From assembly GCF_009760405.1 (NCBI RefSeq), contig NZ_WRPP01000001.1, positions 1,736,001 through 1,800,000 on the forward strand: 64,000 nucleotides of DNA. The letters are read 5' to 3'. The position numbers and the translations under genes are program-made. Source of the DNA: Nocardia terrae. Lineage in GTDB: Bacteria; Actinomycetota; Actinomycetes; Mycobacteriales; Mycobacteriaceae. How positions within the stretch are numbered: position 1 is the first letter of the stretch; the number at the start of each line of letters is the position of its first letter. This document shows, in pieces, positions 8,183 to 17,721 of this stretch. Below the pieces are notes generated by a model. That model was not told the origin of the DNA. It made no database searches and was given only the letters and a program-made list of their open reading frames with translations.

Positions 8183-9796
8183 TCAGGGCTGGGGCGCCGG
8201 GTCTTCGTGTGCTGCCGGAACCTGGCTCATCGCGGCCTCGGCCATGGCGCAGATGGTCAGGCTGGGATTGACGCCCACATTGGCGGGGACCGCCGAGCCG
8301 TCACACACGAGCAGCCCGGTATAGCCGAAAACCCTGTGGTGACGGTCGATCACGCCGTGGTCGCGATCCGCGCCGACGACTGCGCCACCGAGGAAGTGCG
8401 CGGTCATCGGCGCGGAGCCGAGGGTGTCGGCGAGGGAGGCGAGGGGTCGGCCCTTCATACGCCGCGCCGCCAGCGTCGCCACCCGGCGGGCGACGTCGGC
8501 GGCGGTCTCGCCGCCCGGTGCGCTGCCGGCCGCCTCGGTCTGCAAGCGGCCCGGCCCGAATCCCCTTCGCAGCCGCAGGGATACGTCGGTGTCCCGCATG
8601 ACGGTGAACAGTACGGTCCGGCGTGACCACTGTCGGTCGGTGAGCAGTCGACGCAGGTATCCGGGATACGCGCGCAGCAGCTGACCCCAGCGTCCCGAGG
8701 TCGTGCCCGCCGTGGTGGCGGGGCCGTAGGTGAGGGCCAGCAGGCCGCCGCCGTCGCCGTAGGTGTTGTTGGTGATGTGGGTGTGCGCGCCGAGGAAGAC
8801 GCTGGAGGTGATGGCGGCGTCGCTGCGGTAGTCCGCGCCCGGGTCGTCGCTGGTCGCGGCCGGGATGGATTCGTCGTTGGTGCGCACCATTTCTCCGAGC
8901 CGGTCGGACAGATCCGGCAGCGAGCCTCGTCGTTTGCACGCGGCCAGCAGTTCGTTGGTGCCCAGCGCGCCCGCGGCGATCACCACGGCGCGCGCGGTGA
9001 ATGTGCGGCAGCCGCGCCGCGCGAATCCCGGTCGGCGGGCGCGTACCCGATAGCCGAATTCGCCGCTGCCTCCGCCCAACGGTGCGACGTCGACCACCTT
9101 GAGATCGGAATGCACTCGCGCCCCGGCCTTCTCGGCCAGCCACAGGTAGTTCTTGGGCAGGCTGTTCTTGGCTCCGAAGCGGCACCCGAGCATGCATTGC
9201 CCGCAACGGACGCAGCCGGTGCGCGCGGGGCCGGCCCCCTCGAAGTAGGGGTCCGGCACCGTCTGCCCTGCGGGCCCGAAGTACACCGCGATCGGCGTGT
9301 GCCGATACCCTTCCGGTGCTTCGAGATCGGTGGCCAGTTGCCGCATCAGATCGTCGACGGGCCGATCACCGGCGTACGGGTGCACCCCGAACATGCGCCG
9401 GGCGGTGTCGAAATGCGGTGCGAGTTCGGTTCGCCAGTCGGCCAGGTCGTCCCATTGCGGATGCCGGTAGAACTCGTCGCTGTCGGGCTGGTACATGGTG
9501 TTGGCGTAGACCAGACTGCCGCCGCCCACCCCGACCCCGGCCAGCACGGTGGCGTGCCGGTAGGGCGCGAGCCGCAGGATGCCGTGCAATCCCAGCGCGG
9601 GCAGCCACAGGTACTTTCTCAATTGTGTTGCCCGCTCGGCGAAGTCGCTGTCGTCGAAGCGGCGGCCCTGTTCGAGGACGCCGACGCGGTAGCCCTTCTC
9701 GGCGAGCCGCAGGGCGCTGACGGCCGCGCCGAATCCGCTGCCGACCACGAGCCAGTCGAAGTCGAAGTTCTGGCCTGCCGGCTGGGAATTGTCCAC
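8183..9796 (-). CDS. GMC-family FAD oxidase, ChoD-like
   Basis: A 537-residue flavoprotein of the glucose-methanol-choline oxidoreductase family. The N-terminal FAD loop VVGSGFG is at residues 16-22, GVGVGGGSLVYAN follows near 85, a cysteine block CVRCGQCMLGC near 200 and the C-terminal FAD segment GVNPSLTI near 520. The layout matches mycobacterial ChoD-type putative cholesterol oxidases, although the C-terminus is shorter. The enzyme probably oxidises a hydroxyl group of a sterol-like lipid to a ketone. A second homolog (21472-23070) is coupled to the mce operon. No signal peptide is seen. True cholesterol oxidase activity is not established for this subfamily. Confidence 0.85.
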   Translation of the reverse strand: MDNSQPAGQNFDFDWLVVGSGFGAAVSALRLAEKGYRVGVLEQGRRFDDSDFAERATQLRKYLWLPALGLHGILRLAPYRHATVLAGVGVGGGSLVYANTMYQPDSDEFYRHPQWDDLADWRTELAPHFDTARRMFGVHPYAGDRPVDDLMRQLATDLEAPEGYRHTPIAVYFGPAGQTVPDPYFEGAGPARTGCVRCGQCMLGCRFGAKNSLPKNYLWLAEKAGARVHSDLKVVDVAPLGGGSGEFGYRVRARRPGFARRGCRTFTARAVVIAAGALGTNELLAACKRRGSLPDLSDRLGEMVRTNDESIPAATSDDPGADYRSDAAITSSVFLGAHTHITNNTYGDGGGLLALTYGPATTAGTTSGRWGQLLRAYPGYLRRLLTDRQWSRRTVLFTVMRDTDVSLRLRRGFGPGRLQTEAAGSAPGGETAADVARRVATLAARRMKGRPLASLADTLGSAPMTAHFLGGAVVGADRDHGVIDRHHRVFGYTGLLVCDGSAVPANVGVNPSLTICAMAEAAMSQVPAAHEDPAPQP

Positions 9797-9903
9797 CTGG
9801 TGCCCTCCGTGTTCCCGAATGTCGTGGGGACGCTATCGGGAGGTCGGAGGGGCGAGAAGGACAGCGGCGGACGTGCGGTTGATATTTCCGGACCTGGGTG
9901 TGA

Positions 9904-10947
9904 TCAGACCAGCTCGGGTTCGCGGGCCGTGCGGCGCAGCACGCGCGTGCGGTATTCCTGTGGCGGGCAACCGTTCCAGCGTCGGAAGGCCCGGATGAAC
10001 GACGCGGCTTCGGCGTATCCGAGGCGGGCCGAGACCTGCTCGGTGGTCATGTCGGTGCGATCGAGCAGTTCCTCCGACAGCGCCTGGCGCACCTCGTCGA
10101 GCAAGCCGCGGAAGGTCGTGCCCTCCTCGGCGAGTCGGCGTGAGAGCGTGCGCGGGCTGATGAACAGCGCGGCGGCCACGGTGGTCTGATCGGGCACCAA
10201 GCCGGGCGTGCGCACCAGCAGATCCCGGACCGTGCCCGCGATGCCGGTGCGTGCGTGCCGCCGCGTCAGCAGTTCGCGGCACATCTGCTCGCAGGTGCTG
10301 CGCGCCCACTCGTTGGCCTGCGGCAGCGGCATGTCCAGGTAGGCGGGGTCGAAGGCGAGTTCGTTGCGGTCGGCGCCGAAGCTCGGCTCCACTCCGAACA
10401 CGGTGCGGTAGCGGGAGGTGTCCGCGGGCCCGTGATGCCGGAAGGCGACGCGGTGGATCGGGATTCCCGCCGAGAACACTTCCTGACCGATCATCTGGGC
10501 GCCGGTCATGACCCGTTCGGCGAGAAAAGCACGGACGTCTGCGGGCACGTCGCGATCGTCGTAGACGATGCGGGCCTCGCCGCCGGATTCCTCGAAGTTC
10601 AACTGCCCGAACACGAACGCCAGCTCCACGTAGTTCAGCGCCACGCCCACCGCGTCGCGCAAGGTTCGGCTGCTGAGCAGAGCCAGCCCGAACGGGCCGT
10701 AGAGCGAGATGTGATAGCGGCTGCCCGCCTCCACGCCCAGTCCGGGTTCGGTCCCGAAGCGTGCCAGCAGGTTGCGCACCACGGTGAGCTCCTGCCGGGC
10801 GGTGACTTCGGTGTTCGGATCGATCACGGATTCGGGCGGCAGTCCTGTCCCAGTCAGGCAGGCCGCCGACGCCATCCCTCGTTCCTCCGCCAGTCGCGTC
10901 ATCACATGGACGCTCGACGTATTGCGCACTAGATCCCAGTCGAACAT
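9904..10947 (-). CDS. AraC-family transcriptional regulator
   Basis: A 347-residue regulator with an N-terminal Arabinose_bd-like effector domain (about residues 15-205) and a C-terminal AraC helix-turn-helix pair (ISPRTLSRRLAEEGTTF, then QVSARLGYAEAASFIRAFRR and the typical WNGCPPQEYR end). ATG at 10947 is preferred because AGGA lies about ten bases upstream and the protein begins like family members; an ATG at 10983 is an alternative. It is transcribed away from the hydrolase-mce operon across a 265-base gap, so it is the obvious candidate regulator of that operon or of the GMC oxidase downstream on its own strand. Confidence 0.88.
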   Translation of the reverse strand: MFDWDLVRNTSSVHVMTRLAEERGMASAACLTGTGLPPESVIDPNTEVTARQELTVVRNLLARFGTEPGLGVEAGSRYHISLYGPFGLALLSSRTLRDAVGVALNYVELAFVFGQLNFEESGGEARIVYDDRDVPADVRAFLAERVMTGAQMIGQEVFSAGIPIHRVAFRHHGPADTSRYRTVFGVEPSFGADRNELAFDPAYLDMPLPQANEWARSTCEQMCRELLTRRHARTGIAGTVRDLLVRTPGLVPDQTTVAAALFISPRTLSRRLAEEGTTFRGLLDEVRQALSEELLDRTDMTTEQVSARLGYAEAASFIRAFRRWNGCPPQEYRTRVLRRTAREPELV

Positions 10948-11212
10948 GTAGCTGTAGTCCTCATTGACCGTCCGGCGCGGCATCGTCCCAGAGGGTTGGT
11001 GCCGCAGCGTTGTCTCCCGAGGGTCAGTGTCGCACAAACCATGGCGGCCTGAGTTGTGCATGCTGCCGAATCGTCGCCGCCGATTGATTTCCGCGGCCGC
11101 GACATTCACCCTTCGTGCCGCACTCATGCCAGTTCAGGGCATGAATCAGAGCGTCCTGCCTAGTCTGGCTCGGTTGCGAACCGGCAGCCGGAACGATTGG
11201 GGAGGTCACCTC

Positions 11213-12883
11213 GTGACTCGTAGCGAACAGGTCCTGGACACCGCCGACGGCATTCGGCTGAGCATGGTCACCCACCGGGTGCCGTTGCCCGACGGGCACT
11301 CCGCGCATCCTGAGGAGTGTGATGAGTTGCGGCATCTGCGGGTTCGTCGTGATATTGCCTCAGACGATCCGTCCACCGCCGACGCCGTGGTGGTTCTGCT
11401 CCCGGGTGCGATCGCCGGTGCCCGGTCGTTGCAGCCATTGGCCCGCAATACGGTCCGCACTCTCGCCGCGGCCGGTGCGAGTGTCGAGGTATGGGTCCTG
11501 GACCGCCGCGCCAACGGGGTCGAGGACCATCACGCCGTCGAGGTGGCCATGGCGGAGGGCGACTATCACCTCGCCTTCGACTACTACTTCGGCGGGAAGA
11601 GCGTCGGCGGCAAGGTCTTCGGGGGCTTTCACCGCGACCGCGAACTCGGGTTCCTGGCCGAGTTCGGAATGGCCCGGACCGTCGAGGACACGCATGCGGT
11701 GCTGTGCCGCGAGATCCCCGACGCCGATGTGCGGTCGCGAAAGCTGTTGCTGGGCGGACATTCGCTGGGCGGCATCCAGGCCGGTGCCTACGCCGCCTGG
11801 GATTTCGACGGCCGGCCCGGACATGAGCAGATCGCCGGCCTGATCGCCCTCGACACCATCACGCATCTGGACCCGCTGCGGCTCGCGGACCGGCCGCGGG
11901 TGGCCGCTCCGGTGGGTGCGCTGGGGCGTGCGCTCGAAGGCATGCCGGTGGCCATGCGACGGGGTCTCGCGCCGCGCAGTACCGCGGTTCTGCGCGGCGG
12001 CTGGGGCAATGCCGAGGCGTTCGCGCTCGTCGCATCGGTCGCCGCGGCCGCGGCACTGGCGCCCGACGAGGAGACCGACATCCTGTCGCTGCTGCCCGAG
12101 AAGGGCACCGCGGATCTGGTGCTGCGCGGCTCGACCGCCCGCACCTGGCGCGAATACCTCACCCGCACAACCGATTACCGGCGGCTGCGGATGACCAACC
12201 AGGCTCTGCTCGGCCTGATCGGCGGCGCGCACACCTCGGTGAACATGGCGGTGTTGTCGATGAGCTGCGGCACCCTCGACAGCGCCGAGGTCGCGCCGCG
12301 CAGCTTCCCGATGCCGTTCGAGCTCGGGCAGAAACCCGGCCTGCGCGGCCTCTATCAGGCGGTCTGCGGTACTGCCCCGCGCTACAGCCCCACCTCCTTC
12401 GACACCCTCTACCGCTGGCGCGACTACGACCGCTGCGGAACCCCCGACGCCCCGACACAATTCACCAGGACCGGGATTCCCGCGGCCACCGCGCGCAGTG
12501 AGGTCGTCAGCATCGTGGAGCTGGCCCGAATCCTGGCGGGCGGGCGGCTCAACGTGTTCGAGGACTACTTCCCGTTCCGTCAGCAGTCCGATGCCGTCGC
12601 CATGCTCGCCGGCTGCCGCACCGGATCGCTCGCACCCTTGATTCACGAACGCGGCGCGGCGCGGCTGCCGTTCGTGAACCTGATGGGGGAGTCCAGTTTC
12701 ACCCGGGTGCTGGCCCGCTGGAACGTCTACCCGGCGCACGACGTGCATTGGTTCCCCGGCTATCTGCACTGCGACCTCGCGGCGGGCGCGCACCCGCGCG
12801 CGGACGGCAGTCCCGAGCCGATCGCCGCCGCCCTGGCCGGATTCGTCGGCCGGCAGCTGGCGCCGGAACCGGCCGTGTCGTGA
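11213..12883 (+). CDS. Alpha/beta hydrolase leading the mce operon
   Basis: A 556-residue protein with the nucleophile elbow GGHSLGG near residues 181-187, a cap-like central region and no obvious signal peptide. GTG at 11213 is chosen because GGAGG lies eight bases upstream; the longer frame to 10964 overlaps the promoter region of the divergent AraC gene. It probably hydrolyses an ester or amide bond of an imported lipid. The first yrbE gene starts 109 bases downstream on the same strand, so it may be the first gene of the mce transcription unit. The substrate is unknown. Confidence 0.8.
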   Translation: MTRSEQVLDTADGIRLSMVTHRVPLPDGHSAHPEECDELRHLRVRRDIASDDPSTADAVVVLLPGAIAGARSLQPLARNTVRTLAAAGASVEVWVLDRRANGVEDHHAVEVAMAEGDYHLAFDYYFGGKSVGGKVFGGFHRDRELGFLAEFGMARTVEDTHAVLCREIPDADVRSRKLLLGGHSLGGIQAGAYAAWDFDGRPGHEQIAGLIALDTITHLDPLRLADRPRVAAPVGALGRALEGMPVAMRRGLAPRSTAVLRGGWGNAEAFALVASVAAAAALAPDEETDILSLLPEKGTADLVLRGSTARTWREYLTRTTDYRRLRMTNQALLGLIGGAHTSVNMAVLSMSCGTLDSAEVAPRSFPMPFELGQKPGLRGLYQAVCGTAPRYSPTSFDTLYRWRDYDRCGTPDAPTQFTRTGIPAATARSEVVSIVELARILAGGRLNVFEDYFPFRQQSDAVAMLAGCRTGSLAPLIHERGAARLPFVNLMGESSFTRVLARWNVYPAHDVHWFPGYLHCDLAAGAHPRADGSPEPIAAALAGFVGRQLAPEPAVS

Positions 12884-12992
12884 CGCGCACGGCCGGTCGG
12901 AAACTGTCAATCGCGTGACCGCCCGTGCCATGGGCAGTGCCGGACACGCTGCCTAGCGTGCAATTCAGCACATCGACAGGAAGGAACAGCGA

Positions 12993-13847
12993 ATGCCGCC
13001 CGTGCCGTCGGCCCCGCTTCGCGACGCGCCGCTCACCGCGCTGCGAATCGTGCGCAACAGCTTCGCCGACACCGTGTTCGGCGCTCTGCGCACCTTCGGC
13101 CGCACGGTGGATCTCGCCGTCGAGTCGGTGTGGGGGATCATCGGCGACCTCGTGCGCCGCCGGTTCCCGCTGCCCGAAATGCTCTCCCAGGCTTGGTATC
13201 TGATCACCGTCACCGCGATCCCGGCCATCTTGATGGCGGTGCCGTTCGGCGTGGTGGTCTCGGTGCAGGTGGGCAACCTCATCCACCAGCTCGGCGCGGA
13301 CTCGCTGCTGGGCGCGGCGGGCGGGCTCGGCGTGATCCAGCAGGGCGCGCCGATCGCCACCGGCCTGCTGCTCGGCGGCGCGGGCGCCTCGGCCATCGCC
13401 TCGGATCTGGGCGCGCGCACGGTGCGCGAGGAGATCGACGCGCTGCGTGTGATGGGCATCGATCCCGTGCACCGCTTGGTGATTCCGCGAGTGGCGGCCA
13501 TGGTGCTGGTCGCGCCGCTGGTCAATATTCTGGTCGTGTTCGTCGGCATCGTCGCCGGATACGTGGTCGCGATCAGCGCGCAGCAGGTGACGCCGGGCAG
13601 CTATTGGGCCACCTTCGGCGCGTTCACCGTGCTGACCGACGTGTGGATCTCGCTGGCCAAGGCGGTGCTGTTCGGATTCGTCGTGGTGATCGTGGCCTGC
13701 CAGCGCGGTCTGGAGGCGCGGGGCGGGCCGCGCGGGGTCGCCGACGGCGTGAACGCGGCGGTGGTGCTGTCGGTGGCGGCGATCATCGTGATCAATCTGG
13801 CGATCACGCAGGTGGTCGCCATGTTCCTGCCGATGCGGGTGGCGTGA
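12993..13847 (+). CDS. yrbEA: YrbE-type MlaE permease, first of pair
   Basis: A 284-residue integral membrane protein of the MlaE/YrbE permease family, the channel part of the Mce lipid importer. About five membrane spans are visible, and the family signature EEIDALRVMGIDPVHRLVIP lies in the middle. In mycobacteria and Nocardia the paired YrbE proteins work with an MceG-type ATPase encoded elsewhere to pull lipids across the inner membrane. GGAAGGA-like sequence precedes the ATG. It overlaps the second yrbE by one base (TGATG), showing tight coupling. The symbol letter is by position only. Confidence 0.93.
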   Translation: MPPVPSAPLRDAPLTALRIVRNSFADTVFGALRTFGRTVDLAVESVWGIIGDLVRRRFPLPEMLSQAWYLITVTAIPAILMAVPFGVVVSVQVGNLIHQLGADSLLGAAGGLGVIQQGAPIATGLLLGGAGASAIASDLGARTVREEIDALRVMGIDPVHRLVIPRVAAMVLVAPLVNILVVFVGIVAGYVVAISAQQVTPGSYWATFGAFTVLTDVWISLAKAVLFGFVVVIVACQRGLEARGGPRGVADGVNAAVVLSVAAIIVINLAITQVVAMFLPMRVA

Positions 13848-14713
13848 TGGCGGCCGCGCCGTACGCCCCGAGGGGCCTGCGTACCGTCGGCAGGCTGGCG
13901 CGCGATCCGCGCCGGATGCTCTCGCCGCTGGAGAACCTCGGCTTCGCGATGGCCTTCGTGGTGGAGGCGCTGGCCTCGATTCCGTTGGCGCTGCGGCACT
14001 ATCGCGGCCAGATCATGCGCACCATCACCGATATGACCTGGGGCCGTGGCTCGTTGCTCGTCGGTGGCGGCACGGTGCCGATGCTGGTGGTGCTGGGGCT
14101 GTCGATCGGCGCGGGGGTGGGGATTCAGGCGTTCGCGGCGCTGAACCTGATCGGCCTCGGGTCCGTCTCGGGCGTGGTGTCGGCGTTCGCGAACACCCGC
14201 GAGTTGGGACCCATCGCCGCGGCGGTCGGATTCGCGGCGCAGGCGGGCTGCCGCATGACCGCCGAGATCGGTGCCATGCGGATCTCCGAGGAGATCGACG
14301 CCCTGGAATCGCTCGGCCTGCGGTCGGTTCCGTTCGTGGTGACCACGAGGGTCATCGCCGGGGCGGTGGCCGTGGTGCCGACCTTCCTGATCGCACTGAT
14401 CCTGTCGTACCTGTCGTGCGAGACGGTGATCGTGCTGCTGCACGGTCAGGCCGGCGGCGTGTACGACCACTACTTCTACCAATTCACCAGCGGCTACGAC
14501 ATTCTCGCGGCGGTCGCGAAGATCCTCGTGTTCGGGGTCGCGGTCATCCTCATCCATTGCTACCACGGCTTCTTCGCCGCCGGCGGCCCCGAGGGCGTGG
14601 GGATCGCCTCGGGCCGCGCGGTGCGCGCCAGCTTCGTGGCCATCATCGGCCTGGACATGGTGTTGACGCTGCTGCTGTGGGGCATCGGCTCCTCGATCGA
14701 ATTCCCCGGGTAG
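13847..14713 (+). CDS. yrbEB: YrbE-type MlaE permease, second of pair
   Basis: A 288-residue MlaE/YrbE permease with the signature EEIDALESLGLRSVPFVVTT and about five to six membrane spans (for example LVVLGLSIGAGVGIQAFAAL and VVPTFLIALILSYL). The start ATG at 13847 shares a base with the preceding stop. It forms the hetero-pair of permeases typical of actinobacterial mce operons. The first mce gene begins three bases after its stop. The letter is positional and does not claim orthology to a particular mycobacterial mce operon. Confidence 0.93.
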   Translation: MAAAPYAPRGLRTVGRLARDPRRMLSPLENLGFAMAFVVEALASIPLALRHYRGQIMRTITDMTWGRGSLLVGGGTVPMLVVLGLSIGAGVGIQAFAALNLIGLGSVSGVVSAFANTRELGPIAAAVGFAAQAGCRMTAEIGAMRISEEIDALESLGLRSVPFVVTTRVIAGAVAVVPTFLIALILSYLSCETVIVLLHGQAGGVYDHYFYQFTSGYDILAAVAKILVFGVAVILIHCYHGFFAAGGPEGVGIASGRAVRASFVAIIGLDMVLTLLLWGIGSSIEFPG

Positions 14714-14716
14714 GAC

Positions 14717-15703
14717 ATGGCGAACCATTCGATTCCCGGAGTGCGGATCGGCCGTGGCCGCTCCCTGGCCTCCGGGGTGATCACCGTGCTGCTGACGGCG
14801 GCGACAGCGCTGGCGTGGCACGCCGCGGGCGAGCGTGACGCGGGTACCCACCTGCGAATCCAGCTGCGGACCGAGCAGATCGGCGCGGGCATCGCGACCG
14901 GCACCACCGTGCGTTTCGACGATGTCGCGATCGGCCGCATCGCCGAGGTCCGGCCGATCGAGCAGGGCAGGCAGTTGCTCACCCTCGATCTCGACCCGGC
15001 CCAGACCGCCGGTCTCACCGACGCCCTGCGGGTGGATTACGCGCCGGAGAACCTGTTCAGTGTGAGCGCGGTCGCCCTGCGCACCGCGCCCGGTGGGACC
15101 CCGCTGCGCGACGGCCAGGTGATCGACCTCGCAGGCCGGGTGAACGACGTGACCATGGGCGCGCTGCTGCGCTCGCTCACCCAGACCGCCACCGACGTTC
15201 TCACGCCGAAACTGACCGAACTGCTCACCCAGGCCGACACCGATCTGCGCGCCTTCACCCCCGTGCTGCAGGCGGTGGTGTCGATCAGCCGGGTCGTCGC
15301 CGACACTCAGCAGTACCCGTCGTCGTATCTGCTGGCCCGCTACGCCGGGTTCTTCGCCGGCTTCGGCTCTTTCACCTCGGCGACCTTCAAGCTGGCCAAG
15401 GCGATCCTGGACATTCCGGTGTTCCAACAGGACCGCGACCGCTACAACCGTTCGATCGAGATGCTGCGCACCGGCGTCCTCGAGGGCCTGGCCACGACGG
15501 TGGACACGGTGCACCAGAGCTTCGGCGACTTCACCGACCCGCTCGCTCCCACCCTGCAGGCACTGGCGAATACCGTGCCCGATCCGCAGCTTTCGCACTC
15601 CCAGCTCACCGAGACGCTCGATCGCCTCGACCGCATGTTCACCGACACTCCGGACGGTCCGGCGCTGAACGTGACCATCACACTGCTGGGCGGAACACGA
15701 TGA
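14717..15703 (+). CDS. mceA: Mce family substrate-binding protein (first position)
   Basis: A 328-residue Mce protein. One N-terminal membrane anchor (about residues 15-35) is followed by the MlaD/MCE domain (about 45-120, with GTTVRFDDVAIGRIAEV) and a helical Mce-specific region. It is predicted to sit in the cell envelope and form part of the hexameric tunnel carrying lipid to the YrbE pair. It is shorter than typical mycobacterial MceA proteins, which run beyond 400 residues. The ATG is three bases after yrbEB, and its stop overlaps the next gene by four bases (ATGA). Confidence 0.92.
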   Translation: MANHSIPGVRIGRGRSLASGVITVLLTAATALAWHAAGERDAGTHLRIQLRTEQIGAGIATGTTVRFDDVAIGRIAEVRPIEQGRQLLTLDLDPAQTAGLTDALRVDYAPENLFSVSAVALRTAPGGTPLRDGQVIDLAGRVNDVTMGALLRSLTQTATDVLTPKLTELLTQADTDLRAFTPVLQAVVSISRVVADTQQYPSSYLLARYAGFFAGFGSFTSATFKLAKAILDIPVFQQDRDRYNRSIEMLRTGVLEGLATTVDTVHQSFGDFTDPLAPTLQALANTVPDPQLSHSQLTETLDRLDRMFTDTPDGPALNVTITLLGGTR

Positions 15704-16722
15704 CGCGGCGCATCTCGGCAGGGGTGCTGTGGCGGCTGGGCCTGTTCACGGCCGTGGTGATCGCGCTGCTGCTGGTGGTGATCAATGCCATCGTGCGCCC
15801 GATCGGTGGTGAAACCGTCTCGTACCGTGCCGAATTCACCGATGTGAGCGGGTTGAAGACCGGCGACGACGTGCGCGTGTTCGGGGTGCAGGTGGGCAAG
15901 GTGACCGCCATCGAGCTGCGCGGAGCGCGCGCGATGGTCGGATTCACCCTCCGCGCGGACCGGCCGCTGTATGCCACCAGCGGGCTGGCCATCAGATATC
16001 AGACCCTCACGGGTCAGCGGTATGTCGATGTGCGGCAACCGGATTCGCCGGGGGAGCGGTTGCGACCGGGAGCGACAGTGGGCGCGGACAAGACCGTCCC
16101 CTCCTTCGACATCACCCAGCTGTTCAATGGTTTGCAGCCGGTGCTGCAGGAGTTCTCGCCCGGCGCGCTCAACCAGTTCACCGAGAGCGTGCTGGCGGTG
16201 ATCCAGGGCAACGGCTCCGGAATCGGGCCCGCCCTCGACGCTTTCGAGAAACTCAGCCGCTATGTCAGCGACAAGCAGTCGGTGCTGTCGCTGCTGCTGT
16301 CGAATCTGCAGGGCATCTCCGAACAGATCGGCGGCAAGTCACCGCAATTGGTGACCTTGCTCAAAGGACTAGCCGACGTGTTCACCTCGTTCCGCACCGA
16401 GCTGGACGGCCTGCTGCACTTCGCGGCGGTCGCGCCGTCCGCGCTGGGGCCGCTGAACTCGCTGCTGGCGACACTGGGCATGAGCGAGGACGCCAACCCG
16501 AACCTGGAAAAGGATCTCGCGCAGTTGTTTCCCGACCCCCAGCAGGCATTGGACACCCTCGGCCGGCTCCCGGGCCTGCTGCAGTCGATGGCCAACCTGC
16601 TGCCGCCCGCCGGGCCGACCGCGGGGGAGATCGCGCTCGGCTGCTCCAAGGGCGCGGCCGAGGTACCCGCGCCGGTCTCGGTGCTGATCAGCGGGCAGCG
16701 GGTGTCGATATGCCGAAACTGA
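15700..16722 (+). CDS. mceB: Mce family protein (second position)
   Basis: A 340-residue Mce protein with an N-terminal anchor (LFTAVVIALLLVVINAIV) and an MCE domain (about residues 40-120) containing VSGLKTGDDVRVFGVQVGKV. The long helical region behind it is expected to line the lipid tunnel with the other five Mce subunits. A C-terminal pair of cysteines (near CSKGAAE and the final SICRN) is present. It overlaps mceA by four bases and mceC by thirteen, so the six mce genes are translated as a coupled block. Confidence 0.92.
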   Translation: MTRRISAGVLWRLGLFTAVVIALLLVVINAIVRPIGGETVSYRAEFTDVSGLKTGDDVRVFGVQVGKVTAIELRGARAMVGFTLRADRPLYATSGLAIRYQTLTGQRYVDVRQPDSPGERLRPGATVGADKTVPSFDITQLFNGLQPVLQEFSPGALNQFTESVLAVIQGNGSGIGPALDAFEKLSRYVSDKQSVLSLLLSNLQGISEQIGGKSPQLVTLLKGLADVFTSFRTELDGLLHFAAVAPSALGPLNSLLATLGMSEDANPNLEKDLAQLFPDPQQALDTLGRLPGLLQSMANLLPPAGPTAGEIALGCSKGAAEVPAPVSVLISGQRVSICRN

Positions 16723-17720
16723 CACTCGCCGCGATGATTCCGGCGCGCGGCACGGCCGCCCGGGAATTGCGCCTGGGCCTGTACGGCGCCGCCGCGCTGG
16801 CGGTCGTGCTGGTGGCCACCGCGGTCTTCTACGTGCTGCCGCTGGGCAAGTCCACCTACACCGCGGACCTGAGCGAGGCGCGCTCGGTACGCACCGGAGA
16901 CGAGATCCGTGTCGCGGGCATTCCTGTCGGGACGGTGAAGTCGCTGGAGCTGCTGCCCGATCGGGTGCGGATGACCTTCACCGTCGACGACGGCGTCTTC
17001 CTCGGCGATCAGACGAGCCTGGAAGTGCGCATGCTCACCGTGGTCGGCGGCCACTATCTCGCCGCCTTCCCCGCAGGCGACAAGCCGCTGGAGCACAAGA
17101 CCATCCCCGCCGACCGAGTGCGTCTGCCCTACAGCTTGATCCGCACCCTGCAGGACGCCACCACGCCGATCCGGCAGGTCGACGGCGACACGCTGCGCAA
17201 GAACTTCGACGCTTTGAGCGAGTCGCTCACCGACAGCCCGGATGCGCTGCGCCGCATGGGAAACGCCATGCAGAGCCTGGTCGGGCTGATCGACCGGCAG
17301 AACGCGGACGTCTCGCGGGCACTACGGGTCATGGACGAGTATCTGACGGCCATCGACGACAACCGCGCGCTGGTCGGGACCTTCCTGCGCAAGATCGGCT
17401 CACTCGAAACCGACGGCCTGGCCAAGAAAGCCGAGATCTCCGAATCACTCACCGTCACAGCGGAACTGCTCTCGCGGATCGCGGCCATAGAACCGGCCTG
17501 GCGCACGGAACTGGAGCCGCTGGCCGACCAGCTGCAGGCCGCCGTGCCGCAACTCGAGGACCTGGGGCGGCGCTTCGATCAGGCGTTGAACAGCCTGGGC
17601 GAGATCAAGACCAGGCTGCAGGCCGTGGCCACGAGCACCGACGGGGTGGTGATCGACCAGTCCGGCGTCGTCCTCGACGGGGCCGGGTTCTGTATCCCCC
17701 TGCCGGGAAAGGGATGCTGA
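16710..17720 (+). CDS. mceC: Mce family protein (third position)
   Basis: A 336-residue Mce protein with a membrane anchor (AAALAVVLVATAVFYVLPL), an MCE domain with SVRTGDEIRVAGIPVGTV, and a helical tail ending with a short segment containing two cysteines (GFCIPLPGKGC). It is part of the six-subunit lipid transport tunnel. ATG at 16710 overlaps the end of mceB by thirteen bases; no clear later start gives a better anchor. mceD begins one base after its stop. Confidence 0.92.
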   Translation: MPKLTLAAMIPARGTAARELRLGLYGAAALAVVLVATAVFYVLPLGKSTYTADLSEARSVRTGDEIRVAGIPVGTVKSLELLPDRVRMTFTVDDGVFLGDQTSLEVRMLTVVGGHYLAAFPAGDKPLEHKTIPADRVRLPYSLIRTLQDATTPIRQVDGDTLRKNFDALSESLTDSPDALRRMGNAMQSLVGLIDRQNADVSRALRVMDEYLTAIDDNRALVGTFLRKIGSLETDGLAKKAEISESLTVTAELLSRIAAIEPAWRTELEPLADQLQAAVPQLEDLGRRFDQALNSLGEIKTRLQAVATSTDGVVIDQSGVVLDGAGFCIPLPGKGC

Positions 17721-17721
17721 G

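Noticed and set aside
13601..15598. 665-codon minus-strand frame opposite yrbE/mce genes
   Set aside because: Long antisense frames are common in G+C-rich coding DNA. The plus strand has clear MlaE and MCE motifs, while the antisense product is Arg/His/Gly-rich without motifs.
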